From Bacteroidota bacterium (GTDB taxonomy: Bacteria > Bacteroidota > Bacteroidia > Flavobacteriales > Weeksellaceae), in contig JAEWIR010000021.1 in NCBI GenBank assembly GCA_023386965.1, positions 1 to 9,884 on the forward strand: a DNA stretch of 9,884 nt. Reading direction: 5' to 3'. Below are positions 1 through 6,062 of this stretch, in pieces. The notes beneath the pieces were generated by a model. It worked only from the letters and a program-made list of their open reading frames with translations. It ran no database searches and was not told the origin of the DNA. The translations under genes were made by a program, and so were the position numbers. The stretch's first letter is position 1, and every line of letters starts with the position of its first letter.

Positions 1-1150
1 GAATACGTGCTACCATAGCTACCGGCGAGGTAAACGGAATAATGGAAAGCCAAAAACCAAGCGGACCATTCGGGTTATTAATGATGGTGATGCTGCCATA
101 CATGCCCACCATCAGCGGTATAATCGCAAACAGGGTGAATTGCTGTGTCTCGGTCTCATTATCTACCGCCGAACCGATTGCCGCATACATGGAACTGTAA
201 AAGATGTAACCGAAAAGGAAGAAAAACAGAAACACGGCGATCACCACCGGTACATTCATCTCCAGCAAAATATGCGAAACTTCACCCGCGATTTGGGCAA
301 AATCCACTTTCTCCACCACCTGTTCACTTCCGGCAGGCAGATTATCCTTCATGGCAGAAAATCCGGTATTCAGGAATACCGCTCCTAAAATAGCCATCGT
401 AATCCACACACTGAACTGGGTAAGGGCGACCAGGGTAACTCCCAGAATCTTGCCCATCATCAGCTCAAAGGGTTTCACTGATGAAATCAGGATTTCAACC
501 ACACGGTTGTTCTTTTCTTCCAGTACGGAACGCATAACACGTACACCGTAAATGATGATGAACATAAACACGGCATACATCAGCACCATCCCGAGACCAT
601 ACTTCACACCGAAATCCAGGTCGGTATCTACCTGGCTTTTATCGTTTACATTGCTGCTCTTAAGTTCAAAATTCTTATCAAGCTGAACGATCTGTTCTTC
701 ATTGATATTCAGCTGCTTGATCTTGGCCTGACGTAAAACCTCCGATAAGTCTTCCACAATCCGCTGTTTGGTCTCAAAGCCAATCTTATCATTCACTAGC
801 AGTTTGGAATTCTTTTCCAGCATATCGAACCTGTTATCCTGCAGGGGCGCCAGGACCAGCAGGCCATTGGTTTCCTCCATGTCTTTCAAGCTGTTTACCA
901 ACTGGTTTTCAGACGCGGGATTTACATAAACATATTTCAGCTTATCATCCGATTTCAGCTTGCCGGCGAAGAGTCCGCCTTTGTCAATAACATTAACGGT
1001 ATACTGGGTTTCATTGGCCTTCAGCATCACGGCGATAAAAGCGCCGAATGCAATCATAATAATCGGGGCCAGAATGGTGAGGATGATAAAGGATTTCTTT
1101 TTTACCTGCGTCAGGTATTCACGTTTAGTGATCAAAAATATATTCTTCAT
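1..1150 (-). CDS. ABC-2 type transporter permease, NatB-like (3' end outside the window)
   Basis: Membrane subunit of an ABC exporter, read from ATG at 1150 leftwards for 383 codons with no stop before the window edge, so the C-terminus is missing. The start reads MKNIFLITKREYLTQVKKKS. A first membrane helix covers about residues 21-43. A soluble extracytoplasmic-type segment of about 140 residues follows, then four hydrophobic helices at about 184-204, 237-261, 302-325 and 336-358. The cytoplasmic motif EEKNNRVVEIL...GKILG (about 211-237) is typical of ABC-2/NatB permeases, as is IPFTSPVAMVARI at the visible end (about 371-383). It lies 18 bp behind the ATPase gene, so the two are almost surely one operon and one transporter. 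The family includes Na+ exporters (NatAB) and drug or peptide exporters; the substrate cannot be read from the sequence. Confidence 0.9.
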   Translation of the reverse strand, partial: MKNIFLITKREYLTQVKKKSFIILTILAPIIMIAFGAFIAVMLKANETQYTVNVIDKGGLFAGKLKSDDKLKYVYVNPASENQLVNSLKDMEETNGLLVLAPLQDNRFDMLEKNSKLLVNDKIGFETKQRIVEDLSEVLRQAKIKQLNINEEQIVQLDKNFELKSSNVNDKSQVDTDLDFGVKYGLGMVLMYAVFMFIIIYGVRVMRSVLEEKNNRVVEILISSVKPFELMMGKILGVTLVALTQFSVWITMAILGAVFLNTGFSAMKDNLPAGSEQVVEKVDFAQIAGEVSHILLEMNVPVVIAVFLFFFLFGYIFYSSMYAAIGSAVDNETETQQFTLFAIIPLMVGMYGSITIINNPNGPLGFWLSIIPFTSPVAMVARI

Positions 1151-1168
1151 GTGGAATGTAATGCAGTC

Positions 1169-2113
1169 TTAATTATTAATGGAAGTAACCGGTTCAGGTG
1201 CGGCGTAAGCATCGCGCACAGCGGTAATGAAGACTTCATTCATACTCGGAATCTTTTCGTCAAAGGAGCGTATTTTGCCAATTCCAACCAGTTCAGAAAT
1301 AAGATGATTCTGATTACCGGTATTACTGATGTCAAAGGAAACAAGTTCATTTGCTGTAGTGAAATGGCTGATTTCATGAATGTTGCGGAAATTTTCAAAC
1401 TGTTGCTGGTCTACGTCCGAAAGTGTGACCCCAAAAATGTTTTTCTTGAACTGTTCGCGAACATCAAAAACTTTTCCGTCCAGGATCTTTCTTGAATTAT
1501 TGATCAAGGCTACAAAGTCGCACATTTCTTCGACGCTTTCCATCCGGTGAGTGGAAAGGATAATGGTGGTGCCCCGTTCCTTTAGAGCCAGTATCTGGTC
1601 CTTGATAAGATTTGCGTTCACAGGGTCGAATCCCGAAAAGGGTTCGTCCAGAATTAAGAGTTTTGGTTTATGCAGTACGGTAACCACGAACTGTATCTTC
1701 TGTGCCATCCCTTTGGAGAGTTCGCTGAGCTTTTTTTTCCACCACTGATCTATATTCAGCTGCTCGAACCAGTATTTGGCCTCATGCAGGGCCTCGCTCT
1801 TGCTCATTCCTTTGAGTTCGCCAAAGTAAAGAAGTTGGTCGCCCACAGTCATATTCTTATAGAGTCCGCGCTCTTCGGGCATGTAGCCGATATCGCGGAT
1901 ATGACCTGGATTCAGTTTTTCACCGTTGATGAAAACCTCACCGCTGTCGGCCTGGGTAATTTGGTTGATGATCCGGATGAAGGTGGTTTTTCCGGCTCCG
2001 TTGGGGCCCAGCAGTCCGTAGATACTGCCTGTGGGAACATTGATGCTGAAGTCCTGCAGTGCGGTCTTCCGTCCCGCATCATACGACTTTTTAACCTGGT
2101 GTGCTTCTAACAT
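1169..2113 (-). CDS. ABC transporter ATP-binding protein, NatA-like
   Basis: ATPase subunit of 314 residues, cytoplasmic, partner of the permease just downstream. Walker A is GPNGAGKTT at 36-44, Walker B LLILDEP at 152-158, the D-loop SGFD at 160-163, and the switch histidine is H189 (STHRM). The signature is LSKGM at 132-136 instead of LSGGQ. The Q-loop region reads GYMPEERGLY (76-85), with Glu where most ABC ATPases have Gln; both variations recur in the NatA-like branch, as far as I recall. Residues from about 215 on form the C-terminal extension seen in this branch, ending in MNEVFITAV (291-299). The start ATG is preceded by AT-rich DNA with no Shine-Dalgarno sequence. As first gene of the operon it probably drives export, but the cargo is unknown. 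Confidence 0.93.
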   Translation of the reverse strand: MLEAHQVKKSYDAGRKTALQDFSINVPTGSIYGLLGPNGAGKTTFIRIINQITQADSGEVFINGEKLNPGHIRDIGYMPEERGLYKNMTVGDQLLYFGELKGMSKSEALHEAKYWFEQLNIDQWWKKKLSELSKGMAQKIQFVVTVLHKPKLLILDEPFSGFDPVNANLIKDQILALKERGTTIILSTHRMESVEEMCDFVALINNSRKILDGKVFDVREQFKKNIFGVTLSDVDQQQFENFRNIHEISHFTTANELVSFDISNTGNQNHLISELVGIGKIRSFDEKIPSMNEVFITAVRDAYAAPEPVTSINN

Positions 2114-2295
2114 TTCGGCGGTTAATTATTTTAAAATTTAAAGGTGAAAGTTACGGAAAATAATGAGATAATAAGGACTGAACTTATGGGGTGAACCGCC
2201 TGACTTTTGCGGAAATTACGGATAGAAATAAAAAAAAGCATTCACAATTACAAAAATAATAGTTTAATTAAGAGACTGTAAAATAATACCTTATC

Positions 2296-2318
2296 CGTTT
2301 ACAAACGACTACAAATGA
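2296..2318. repeat. Small inverted and direct repeats upstream of the ssb promoter
   Basis: CGTTT-AC-AAACG (2296-2307) is a perfect 5-bp inverted repeat. ACAAACGA (2301-2308) and ACAAATGA (2311-2318) form a direct repeat with one mismatch and a 10-bp period, one helical turn. They lie about 40-65 bp upstream of the ssb -7 box, a plausible place for an activator. Repeats this short can also arise by chance in AT-rich DNA. Confidence 0.25.
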
Positions 2319-2359
2319 TAATAAATATTTTTTAACCGAATAAATTTTCCGCACCGTTG

Positions 2360-2367
2360 AATCTTTG
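2360..2367 (+). promoter_or_regulatory. Probable -7 box of the ssb promoter
   Basis: AATCTTTG differs from the Bacteroidota -7 consensus TAnnTTTG only in the first base and is followed by the common C. Transcription would start near 2373 and give a leader of about 57 nt before the ssb ATG. No clear -33 TTTG lies 17-23 bp upstream. The assignment rests on one motif and on position. Confidence 0.4.
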
Positions 2368-2430
2368 CAGCAGAGATTTGAGAATAACAGTGAGTCTCTT
2401 ATCTAAGTCTAACAATTAAATTTTAAAGTC

Positions 2431-2757
2431 ATGTCACTAAGAAACAGAGTAACCCTTATCGGTCACACAGGAAAAGAAGTAGAAGTTATCAACTTTGAAA
2501 AAGGAATGAAAGCCAGTGTATCGCTCGCAACCAACGATTTTTACACCAACGCCATGGGCGAGAAAGTAGAGGAGACCCAATGGCATTCATTGGTAGCCTT
2601 TGGTAAAACCGCCGAGATTATGCAGAAATACGTACAGAAGGGTAAGGAAATCGCGGTAGAAGGCAAGCTCATGTACCGTTCCTATGAAAAAGACGGTCAA
2701 AAAGTGTACATCACCGAGATACGTGTTGAAGAACTCCTGCTACTGGGAAGTAAATAA
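2431..2757 (+). CDS. ssb: Single-stranded DNA-binding protein, short form
   Basis: A 108-residue SSB made of one OB-fold. It begins MSLRNRVTLIGHTGKEVEV, a typical SSB opening. It keeps the core blocks ETQWHSLVAFGKTAEI (48-63), YVQKGKEIAVEGKL (67-80) and YEKDGQKVYITEIRVEEL (85-102). SSBs bind and protect single-stranded DNA in replication, repair and recombination, normally as tetramers. The protein ends at GSK right after the fold. It therefore lacks the disordered linker and acidic DDDIPF-type tip that standard SSBs use to recruit partner proteins. It may be a second SSB beside a full-length housekeeping copy elsewhere in the genome; that is inference. A hairpin follows the stop, and a small HRDC protein lies downstream. 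Confidence 0.93.
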   Translation: MSLRNRVTLIGHTGKEVEVINFEKGMKASVSLATNDFYTNAMGEKVEETQWHSLVAFGKTAEIMQKYVQKGKEIAVEGKLMYRSYEKDGQKVYITEIRVEELLLLGSK

Positions 2758-2763
2758 AAAGTT

Positions 2764-2799
2764 GTGAAGCCGGATGACGGAGGTGTGGTCCGGCTTCAC
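2764..2799 (+). terminator. Strong hairpin after ssb, probable terminator
   Basis: GTGAAGCCGGA (2764-2774) and TCCGGCTTCAC (2789-2799) form a perfect 11-bp, GC-rich stem with a 14-nt loop, starting 6 bp after the ssb stop. An A-run precedes it, but the bases after it (TATCTATTT) are a poor U-tract. It may terminate weakly, letting some transcription through to the HRDC gene, or protect the 3' end of the ssb mRNA. In the minus direction the stem would be followed by AACTTTTT, a better U-tract, but no minus-strand gene needs it. Confidence 0.55.
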
Positions 2800-2838
2800 T
2801 ATCTATTTCAAGTAAAAAATCCACAAAAACACCAAATC

Positions 2839-3285
2839 ATGAAAGTTAAAGTTTTAAAGGTCCGGATTGACGATGCCTTCATCCGCGCCGATCAGCAGAA
2901 GTTGGATAAGTTCCTGGCAGAGCACCAAATCCTGAAGTTCGAGTCCGCTTTTATAAAGGAATCGGAGTGTTGGTCAGTAATCCTTTATTTTGAGGAAAAA
3001 AAGCCCATATTGAATGAAGAACCAGGCAAAAAATACAGTGCGCCGAAGGAAGATGAACTCAATCCGGATGAAGTGAAAATACTGGATGCCCTTCGCTTAT
3101 GGCGGAATGAAAAGGCCAAAGACCAAAAGCTGCCGTCCTATTTTATCGCGACCAATAAGGAGCTCCTTTCTATTGCCAAATACAAACCTGCCAAAAAGGA
3201 AGAGCTTCAGGACATCAAAGGTTTCGGCAAACATAAGATCGAAAATTACGGCGAGGAAATTATCAGTCTGGTTGAGATGATCTGA
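2839..3285 (+). CDS. Small HRDC-domain protein
   Basis: A 148-residue soluble protein starting MKVKVLKVRIDDAF. Residues 1-60 form an alpha/beta-like segment I do not recognise (about 16-30 reads ADQQKLDKFLAEHQ). The C-terminal half, from about LNPDEVKILDALRLW (about 74) to the end, is an HRDC domain, a helical nucleic-acid-binding module found in RecQ helicases and RNase D. Its core is LPSYFIATNKELLSIA and the helical tail is DIKGFGKHKIENYGEEI. No helicase or nuclease domain is present, so the protein is probably a stand-alone DNA/RNA-binding factor of unknown job. An in-frame GTG at 2764 would add 25 residues, but it falls on the left arm of the ssb hairpin and the added residues look non-coding; ATG at 2839 is preferred. 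It lies beside ssb, which fits a link to DNA handling, but co-function is only inferred. Confidence 0.85.
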   Translation: MKVKVLKVRIDDAFIRADQQKLDKFLAEHQILKFESAFIKESECWSVILYFEEKKPILNEEPGKKYSAPKEDELNPDEVKILDALRLWRNEKAKDQKLPSYFIATNKELLSIAKYKPAKKEELQDIKGFGKHKIENYGEEIISLVEMI

Positions 3286-3366
3286 CCGTGAAATCAATTT
3301 AGCTTCCAGCCATTCATTTTCTGAGCATATTTTCAGCGAACAACCTGCCAGTCCTTAGCAAATCAT

Positions 3367-3374
3367 TATTTTTG
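3367..3374 (+). promoter_or_regulatory. -7 box of the hisS promoter
   Basis: TATTTTTG is a perfect match to TAnnTTTG and is followed by C. Transcription would start near 3379-3381, about 40 nt before the hisS ATG and 80-odd bp after the stop of the HRDC gene. A -33 TTTG is not evident. It indicates that hisS is transcribed independently of the genes before it. Confidence 0.55.
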
Positions 3375-3378
3375 CATT

Positions 3379-3397
3379 TGGAAACAGGAGGTTTCCA
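3379..3397 (+). promoter_or_regulatory. 5' mRNA hairpin in the hisS leader
   Basis: TGGAAAC and GTTTCCA form a perfect 7-bp stem around the loop AGGAG. It begins at the predicted transcription start of hisS, so the mRNA would open with this hairpin. It ends 24 nt before the ATG, too far for the purine loop to act as an ordinary Shine-Dalgarno. It could shield the 5' end from decay or take part in leader control. The elaborate T-box of Gram-positive synthetase genes is absent. Confidence 0.4.
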
Positions 3398-3421
3398 CTC
3401 CCGATAACCTAAAGATTAATA

Positions 3422-4771
3422 ATGAAGCCAAGTTTAGCGAAAGGAACCCGCGATTTCAGCGCCGGAGAAGTGATAAGAAGAAGACAGATTATCAATACAC
3501 TTCAGAATAATTTTGAACTTTTCGGCTTCCAGCCGCTGGAAACACCTAGTTTTGAAAACCTTTCCACGCTGACAGGCAAATACGGGGAAGAAGGGGACCG
3601 TCTGATCTTTAAGATCCTGAACTCGGGAGATTATGCCTCAAAAACCAGGCAGGAAGACTGGAATACAAAGAATTCGCAGAAACTTATTTCACAAATCTCT
3701 GAAAAAGCCCTGCGATACGACCTTACCGTACCATTTGCACGGTATGTGGCCATGAACCACGGTCAGATGGTGTTCCCATTTAAACGTTACCAAATCCAGC
3801 CGGTATGGCGGGCGGACAGGCCACAGAAAGGACGGTTCAGGGAGTTTTATCAGTGCGATGCCGACGTTGTGGGTTCCGAGAGCCTTTGGCAGGAAGTTGA
3901 ACTGGTGCAACTGTATCTGAAGTCTTTTTCAGAGCTTCAGATTCCCGTAACCGTACACCTGAACAACCGCAAGGTTCTAACCGGACTTGCGGAATATGCC
4001 GGTATCGCAGAACAGCTGATAGATTTTACGGTTGCCCTGGACAAACTGGACAAGATAGGGAAGGAGGGTGTCGTAAAAGAGCTTCTCCAGAAGAATATTA
4101 GTCAGGCGTCCATAGATAAACTGGATTTCCTGTTCGCACAAAGTGATGATGCTCTGCAGAATGTTCAGCAATTGAAAACAAAATTTGAAGGAATTGAATC
4201 GGGACTCAAAGGAGTGGAGGAACTGGAGTTTGTCCTTACCAGATGTCTTGAGCTGGGTATTGGGTCAGCACAGTTAAAATTTGACATTACGCTTGCCCGT
4301 GGCCTTGATTACTATACCGGAGCTATTTTCGAAGTGAAAGCCAACGGTGTGGAAATGGGCTCCATCGGGGGTGGTGGCAGATATGATAACCTAACAGAAG
4401 TTTTTGGCGTAAAAAATATTCCGGGAATAGGTATTTCGTTCGGCCTGGACCGTATTTATCTGGTGATGGAAGAACTGAACCTGTTCGCGGCTGATGATCA
4501 TACAGGCGTACATTATCTTTTTGCCAACTATGGTGAATCGGAGGCCCTGGAAGCATTAAAAGTGATAGCCCAACTCCGGCTGAAAGGCATATCTGCTGAG
4601 CTCTACCCCGAAGCAGCCAAACTTAAGAAACAGTTTACCTACGCCGAAAAGAAAGGTATCCCAATGCTCGTTTTCTATGGTGGCGAAGAAATTGCCGGCA
4701 GTAAAATCACGGTTAAAGATCTGAAAAATGGAGAGCAGCAAACGCTTATTCTTCAGGAATTCCTTACCTAA
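3422..4771 (+). CDS. hisS: Histidyl-tRNA synthetase
   Basis: Class II aminoacyl-tRNA synthetase of 449 residues that charges tRNA-His with histidine using ATP, in the cytoplasm and normally as a dimer. The start MKPSLAKGTRDF is typical. Motif 1 lies around 41-64 (TPSFENLSTLTGKYGEEGDR). Motif 2 spans about 122-146 (RYQIQPVWRADRP, then FREFYQCD). The histidine-specific block is RGLDYYTG (293-300). Motif 3 includes GGGGRYDN (316-323) and GIGISFGLDRI (335-345). The last 90 or so residues form the anticodon-binding domain, with AELYPEAAKLKKQFTYAEKKGIP at about 392-414. Length and motifs are complete, with no sign of damage. Translation starts without a Shine-Dalgarno sequence. The methyltransferase gene follows after 56 bp and may be read through. 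Confidence 0.98.
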   Translation: MKPSLAKGTRDFSAGEVIRRRQIINTLQNNFELFGFQPLETPSFENLSTLTGKYGEEGDRLIFKILNSGDYASKTRQEDWNTKNSQKLISQISEKALRYDLTVPFARYVAMNHGQMVFPFKRYQIQPVWRADRPQKGRFREFYQCDADVVGSESLWQEVELVQLYLKSFSELQIPVTVHLNNRKVLTGLAEYAGIAEQLIDFTVALDKLDKIGKEGVVKELLQKNISQASIDKLDFLFAQSDDALQNVQQLKTKFEGIESGLKGVEELEFVLTRCLELGIGSAQLKFDITLARGLDYYTGAIFEVKANGVEMGSIGGGGRYDNLTEVFGVKNIPGIGISFGLDRIYLVMEELNLFAADDHTGVHYLFANYGESEALEALKVIAQLRLKGISAELYPEAAKLKKQFTYAEKKGIPMLVFYGGEEIAGSKITVKDLKNGEQQTLILQEFLT

Positions 4772-4827
4772 AAGCAACGGATTTCAAAGCAGAAGGGTTG
4801 ATGGCGGAACAAGAACAGCACTAAAAG

Positions 4828-5601
4828 ATGGAAAATTATCTCAATATCAACCGAAATACCTGGAATGCTAAGGTGGAGCATCATCTTAAATCAGACTTTT
4901 ATTTTGTGGATGAGTTCCTGGCAGGCCGGACCTCCCTCAATTCAATAGAGCTTGAAATTTTAGGTGAGCTGAAAGATAAGGAAATCCTTCATCTACAGTG
5001 CCATTTCGGACAGGATTCTATTTCACTTTCCCGCATGGGTGCACAAGTGACAGGAGCCGATCTTTCGGACAGGGCTATTGAAGCAGCGCGCGACCTTTCA
5101 ATAAGAGCAGGAACCGATACTGAATTTGTAACCTCAGATTTATATGAGTTACCAAATGTCCTGAACAGAAAATTTGATATCGTATATACCAGCTACGGAA
5201 CTATAGGTTGGTTACCGGACCTTGACAAATGGGCAGGCGTTATCTCCCATTTCCTGAAACCCGGCGGTAAACTCATCTTTGTAGAGTTCCATCCTTTCAT
5301 TTGGATGTTCGATGATGATTTTACGCACATCAAATACAGTTATTTTAATACGGAAACCATTGTGGAGTACGAACAGGGAACCTACGCGGATCAGTCTGCA
5401 GCCCTTCATCAGAAATCCGTTACGTGGAATCATCCTACTTCAGAAGTTTTAAGCGCACTTCTGAACAATGGTCTTCAAGTTTCTACCTTCAAGGAATATG
5501 ACTGGTCACCATATCCCTGCTTCAGGCACAATGAAGAATTCGAGCCCGGCAAATACAGAATTCCGCAGTTTGGGCAGAAAGTTCCCCACGTTTTTTACTA
5601 A
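4828..5601 (+). CDS. Class I SAM-dependent methyltransferase
   Basis: A soluble Rossmann-fold methyltransferase of 257 residues. SAM-binding motif I is ILHLQCHFGQDSISLSRMGA (53-72), where LHLQCHFGQDS replaces the usual E/DxGxGxG form. The strand-2 acidic residue is in VTGADLSD (74-81), motif IV lies at FDIVYTSYGTIGWL (116-129), and the LKPGGKLIFVEFHP block is at 143-156. The order fits the Methyltransf_11/25 superfamily. The substrate is unknown; small-molecule methylation is common in this group, but nothing here decides it. It lies 56 bp behind hisS with no promoter motif or terminator seen between, so it may be co-transcribed. A hairpin terminator follows. Confidence 0.88.
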   Translation: MENYLNINRNTWNAKVEHHLKSDFYFVDEFLAGRTSLNSIELEILGELKDKEILHLQCHFGQDSISLSRMGAQVTGADLSDRAIEAARDLSIRAGTDTEFVTSDLYELPNVLNRKFDIVYTSYGTIGWLPDLDKWAGVISHFLKPGGKLIFVEFHPFIWMFDDDFTHIKYSYFNTETIVEYEQGTYADQSAALHQKSVTWNHPTSEVLSALLNNGLQVSTFKEYDWSPYPCFRHNEEFEPGKYRIPQFGQKVPHVFY

Positions 5602-5608
5602 CAGCCAT

Positions 5609-5636
5609 AAAAAAACTGCCTTCAAATGAAGACAGT
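5609..5636 (-). terminator. Rho-independent terminator between convergent genes
   Basis: Read on the minus strand, ACTGTCTTC (5636-5628) pairs with GAAGGCAGT (5623-5615) around an ATTT loop, with one G-U pair, and is followed by seven Ts (5615-5609 complement). This is a classic terminator for the YtxH-like gene 24 bp upstream. On the plus strand the stem has one C-A mismatch and a weaker T-tract (ATAATTTTC), so it may also end transcripts from the methyltransferase gene. Confidence 0.8.
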
Positions 5637-5660
5637 CATAATTTTCTCTGAATTAAATTC

Positions 5661-5930
5661 TTAAAGGTTGCTGCTGTTTACATCAGACCTTACATCTTCA
5701 GCTTTATTTTCGGCTTTGTTTGCAAATTCACCGGCCTTGCTTTGTACCTGAGAAGCCATGTCAGAAGCCTTGCTCTTCAAATCGTTCCCCAACTTCCCTA
5801 AGTTATCCTTAGCAGTGTTGAATTTATCCTTAACTGCCTGCTGCTCTTCCGGTGTAGAGTTTTTGTATTTCCAGAAAGCAAATGCTCCAAGTCCAAGCAG
5901 TGCCAATAATCCATTTCTTCTAGTGCTCAT
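5661..5930 (-). CDS. Small YtxH-like membrane-anchored protein
   Basis: An 89-residue protein with a short basic start (MSTRRNG), one hydrophobic segment at about 7-20 (GLLALLGLGAFAFW), then KYKNSTPEEQQ and a long highly charged helix rich in Lys, Ala, Asp, Glu and Ser with no Cys. The helical part (28-85) repeats blocks such as SKASDMASQ, SKAGEFANKA and NKAEDVRSDV, roughly an 11-residue amphipathic period like LEA or apolipoprotein-type helices. YtxH-like proteins of this shape are linked to general stress in other bacteria, but the molecular role is not known. It stands alone, with its own terminator, and is convergent with the methyltransferase gene. Confidence 0.75.
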   Translation of the reverse strand: MSTRRNGLLALLGLGAFAFWKYKNSTPEEQQAVKDKFNTAKDNLGKLGNDLKSKASDMASQVQSKAGEFANKAENKAEDVRSDVNSSNL

Positions 5931-5988
5931 AGTTTTAATATTTGTTTGTTAATAATAAATGTTACACTACTGACTGTAAATTCTGTGC

Positions 5989-6005
5989 CAAAGGGAGTGT
6001 ACACT
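5989..6005 (-). promoter_or_regulatory. Possible promoter and palindrome of the YtxH-like gene
   Basis: On the minus strand TCCCTTTG (5996-5989) matches TAnnTTTG at all fixed positions except the second. It would start a transcript near 5983 with a leader of about 50 nt. A perfect 10-bp palindrome AGTGTACACT (5996-6005) abuts it on the upstream side, where a repressor or activator could act. Ten-base palindromes are expected several times by chance in a window this long, so only the position makes it worth noting. Confidence 0.3.
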
Positions 6006-6062
6006 GTCTTAAATTTATATTAAAAACTATTTAATTAAAAACAATTAATTCCTGCAGGATCT

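Larger units (their letters stand above)
2114..2430. other. Divergent intergenic region between the ABC operon and ssb
   Basis: This 317-bp stretch is AT-rich and holds no credible reading frame. It must carry promoters for both sides. Towards the ABC operon, TAACTTTC (2146-2153 read on the minus strand) matches seven of eight positions of TAnnTTTG and would give a leader of about 25-30 nt. Towards ssb, AATCTTTG at 2360-2367 is also a seven-of-eight match. No convincing -33 TTTG was found at the expected distance for either. A pair of ACAAAYGA direct repeats sits at 2301-2318 beside a CGTTT-AC-AAACG inverted repeat at 2296-2307. Confidence 0.6.

Noticed and set aside
1151..1495. Plus-strand frame of 114 codons
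   Set aside because: It lies opposite the 3' part of the clear ABC ATPase gene and its protein resembles nothing; it is a shadow frame.
1670..2110. Plus-strand frame of 146 codons
   Set aside because: It is the complement of the ATPase region with Walker A and the signature motif; the minus-strand gene explains the coding signal.
2270..2400. Inverted repeat AAGAGACT (2270-2277) and AGTCTCTT (2393-2400)
   Set aside because: An 8-bp match across more than 110 bp of intergenic DNA is not unusual by chance and forms no compact structure.
2764..2838. GTG start that would extend the HRDC protein by 25 residues
   Set aside because: It coincides with the left arm of a perfect 11-bp hairpin after ssb, and the extra residues do not look like coding sequence; the ATG at 2839 gives a natural N-terminus.
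4801..4824. Seven-residue frame (MAEQEQH) ending three bases before the methyltransferase ATG
   Set aside because: Far too short to judge as a leader peptide, and no other sign of translational control is present.
6031..6059. TTAATT-N6-AATTAA repeat and TCCTGCAGGA palindrome downstream of the isoaspartyl peptidase gene, as a terminator
   Set aside because: The first stem is all A-T, the second has no loop, and neither is followed by a proper U-tract in the minus direction.
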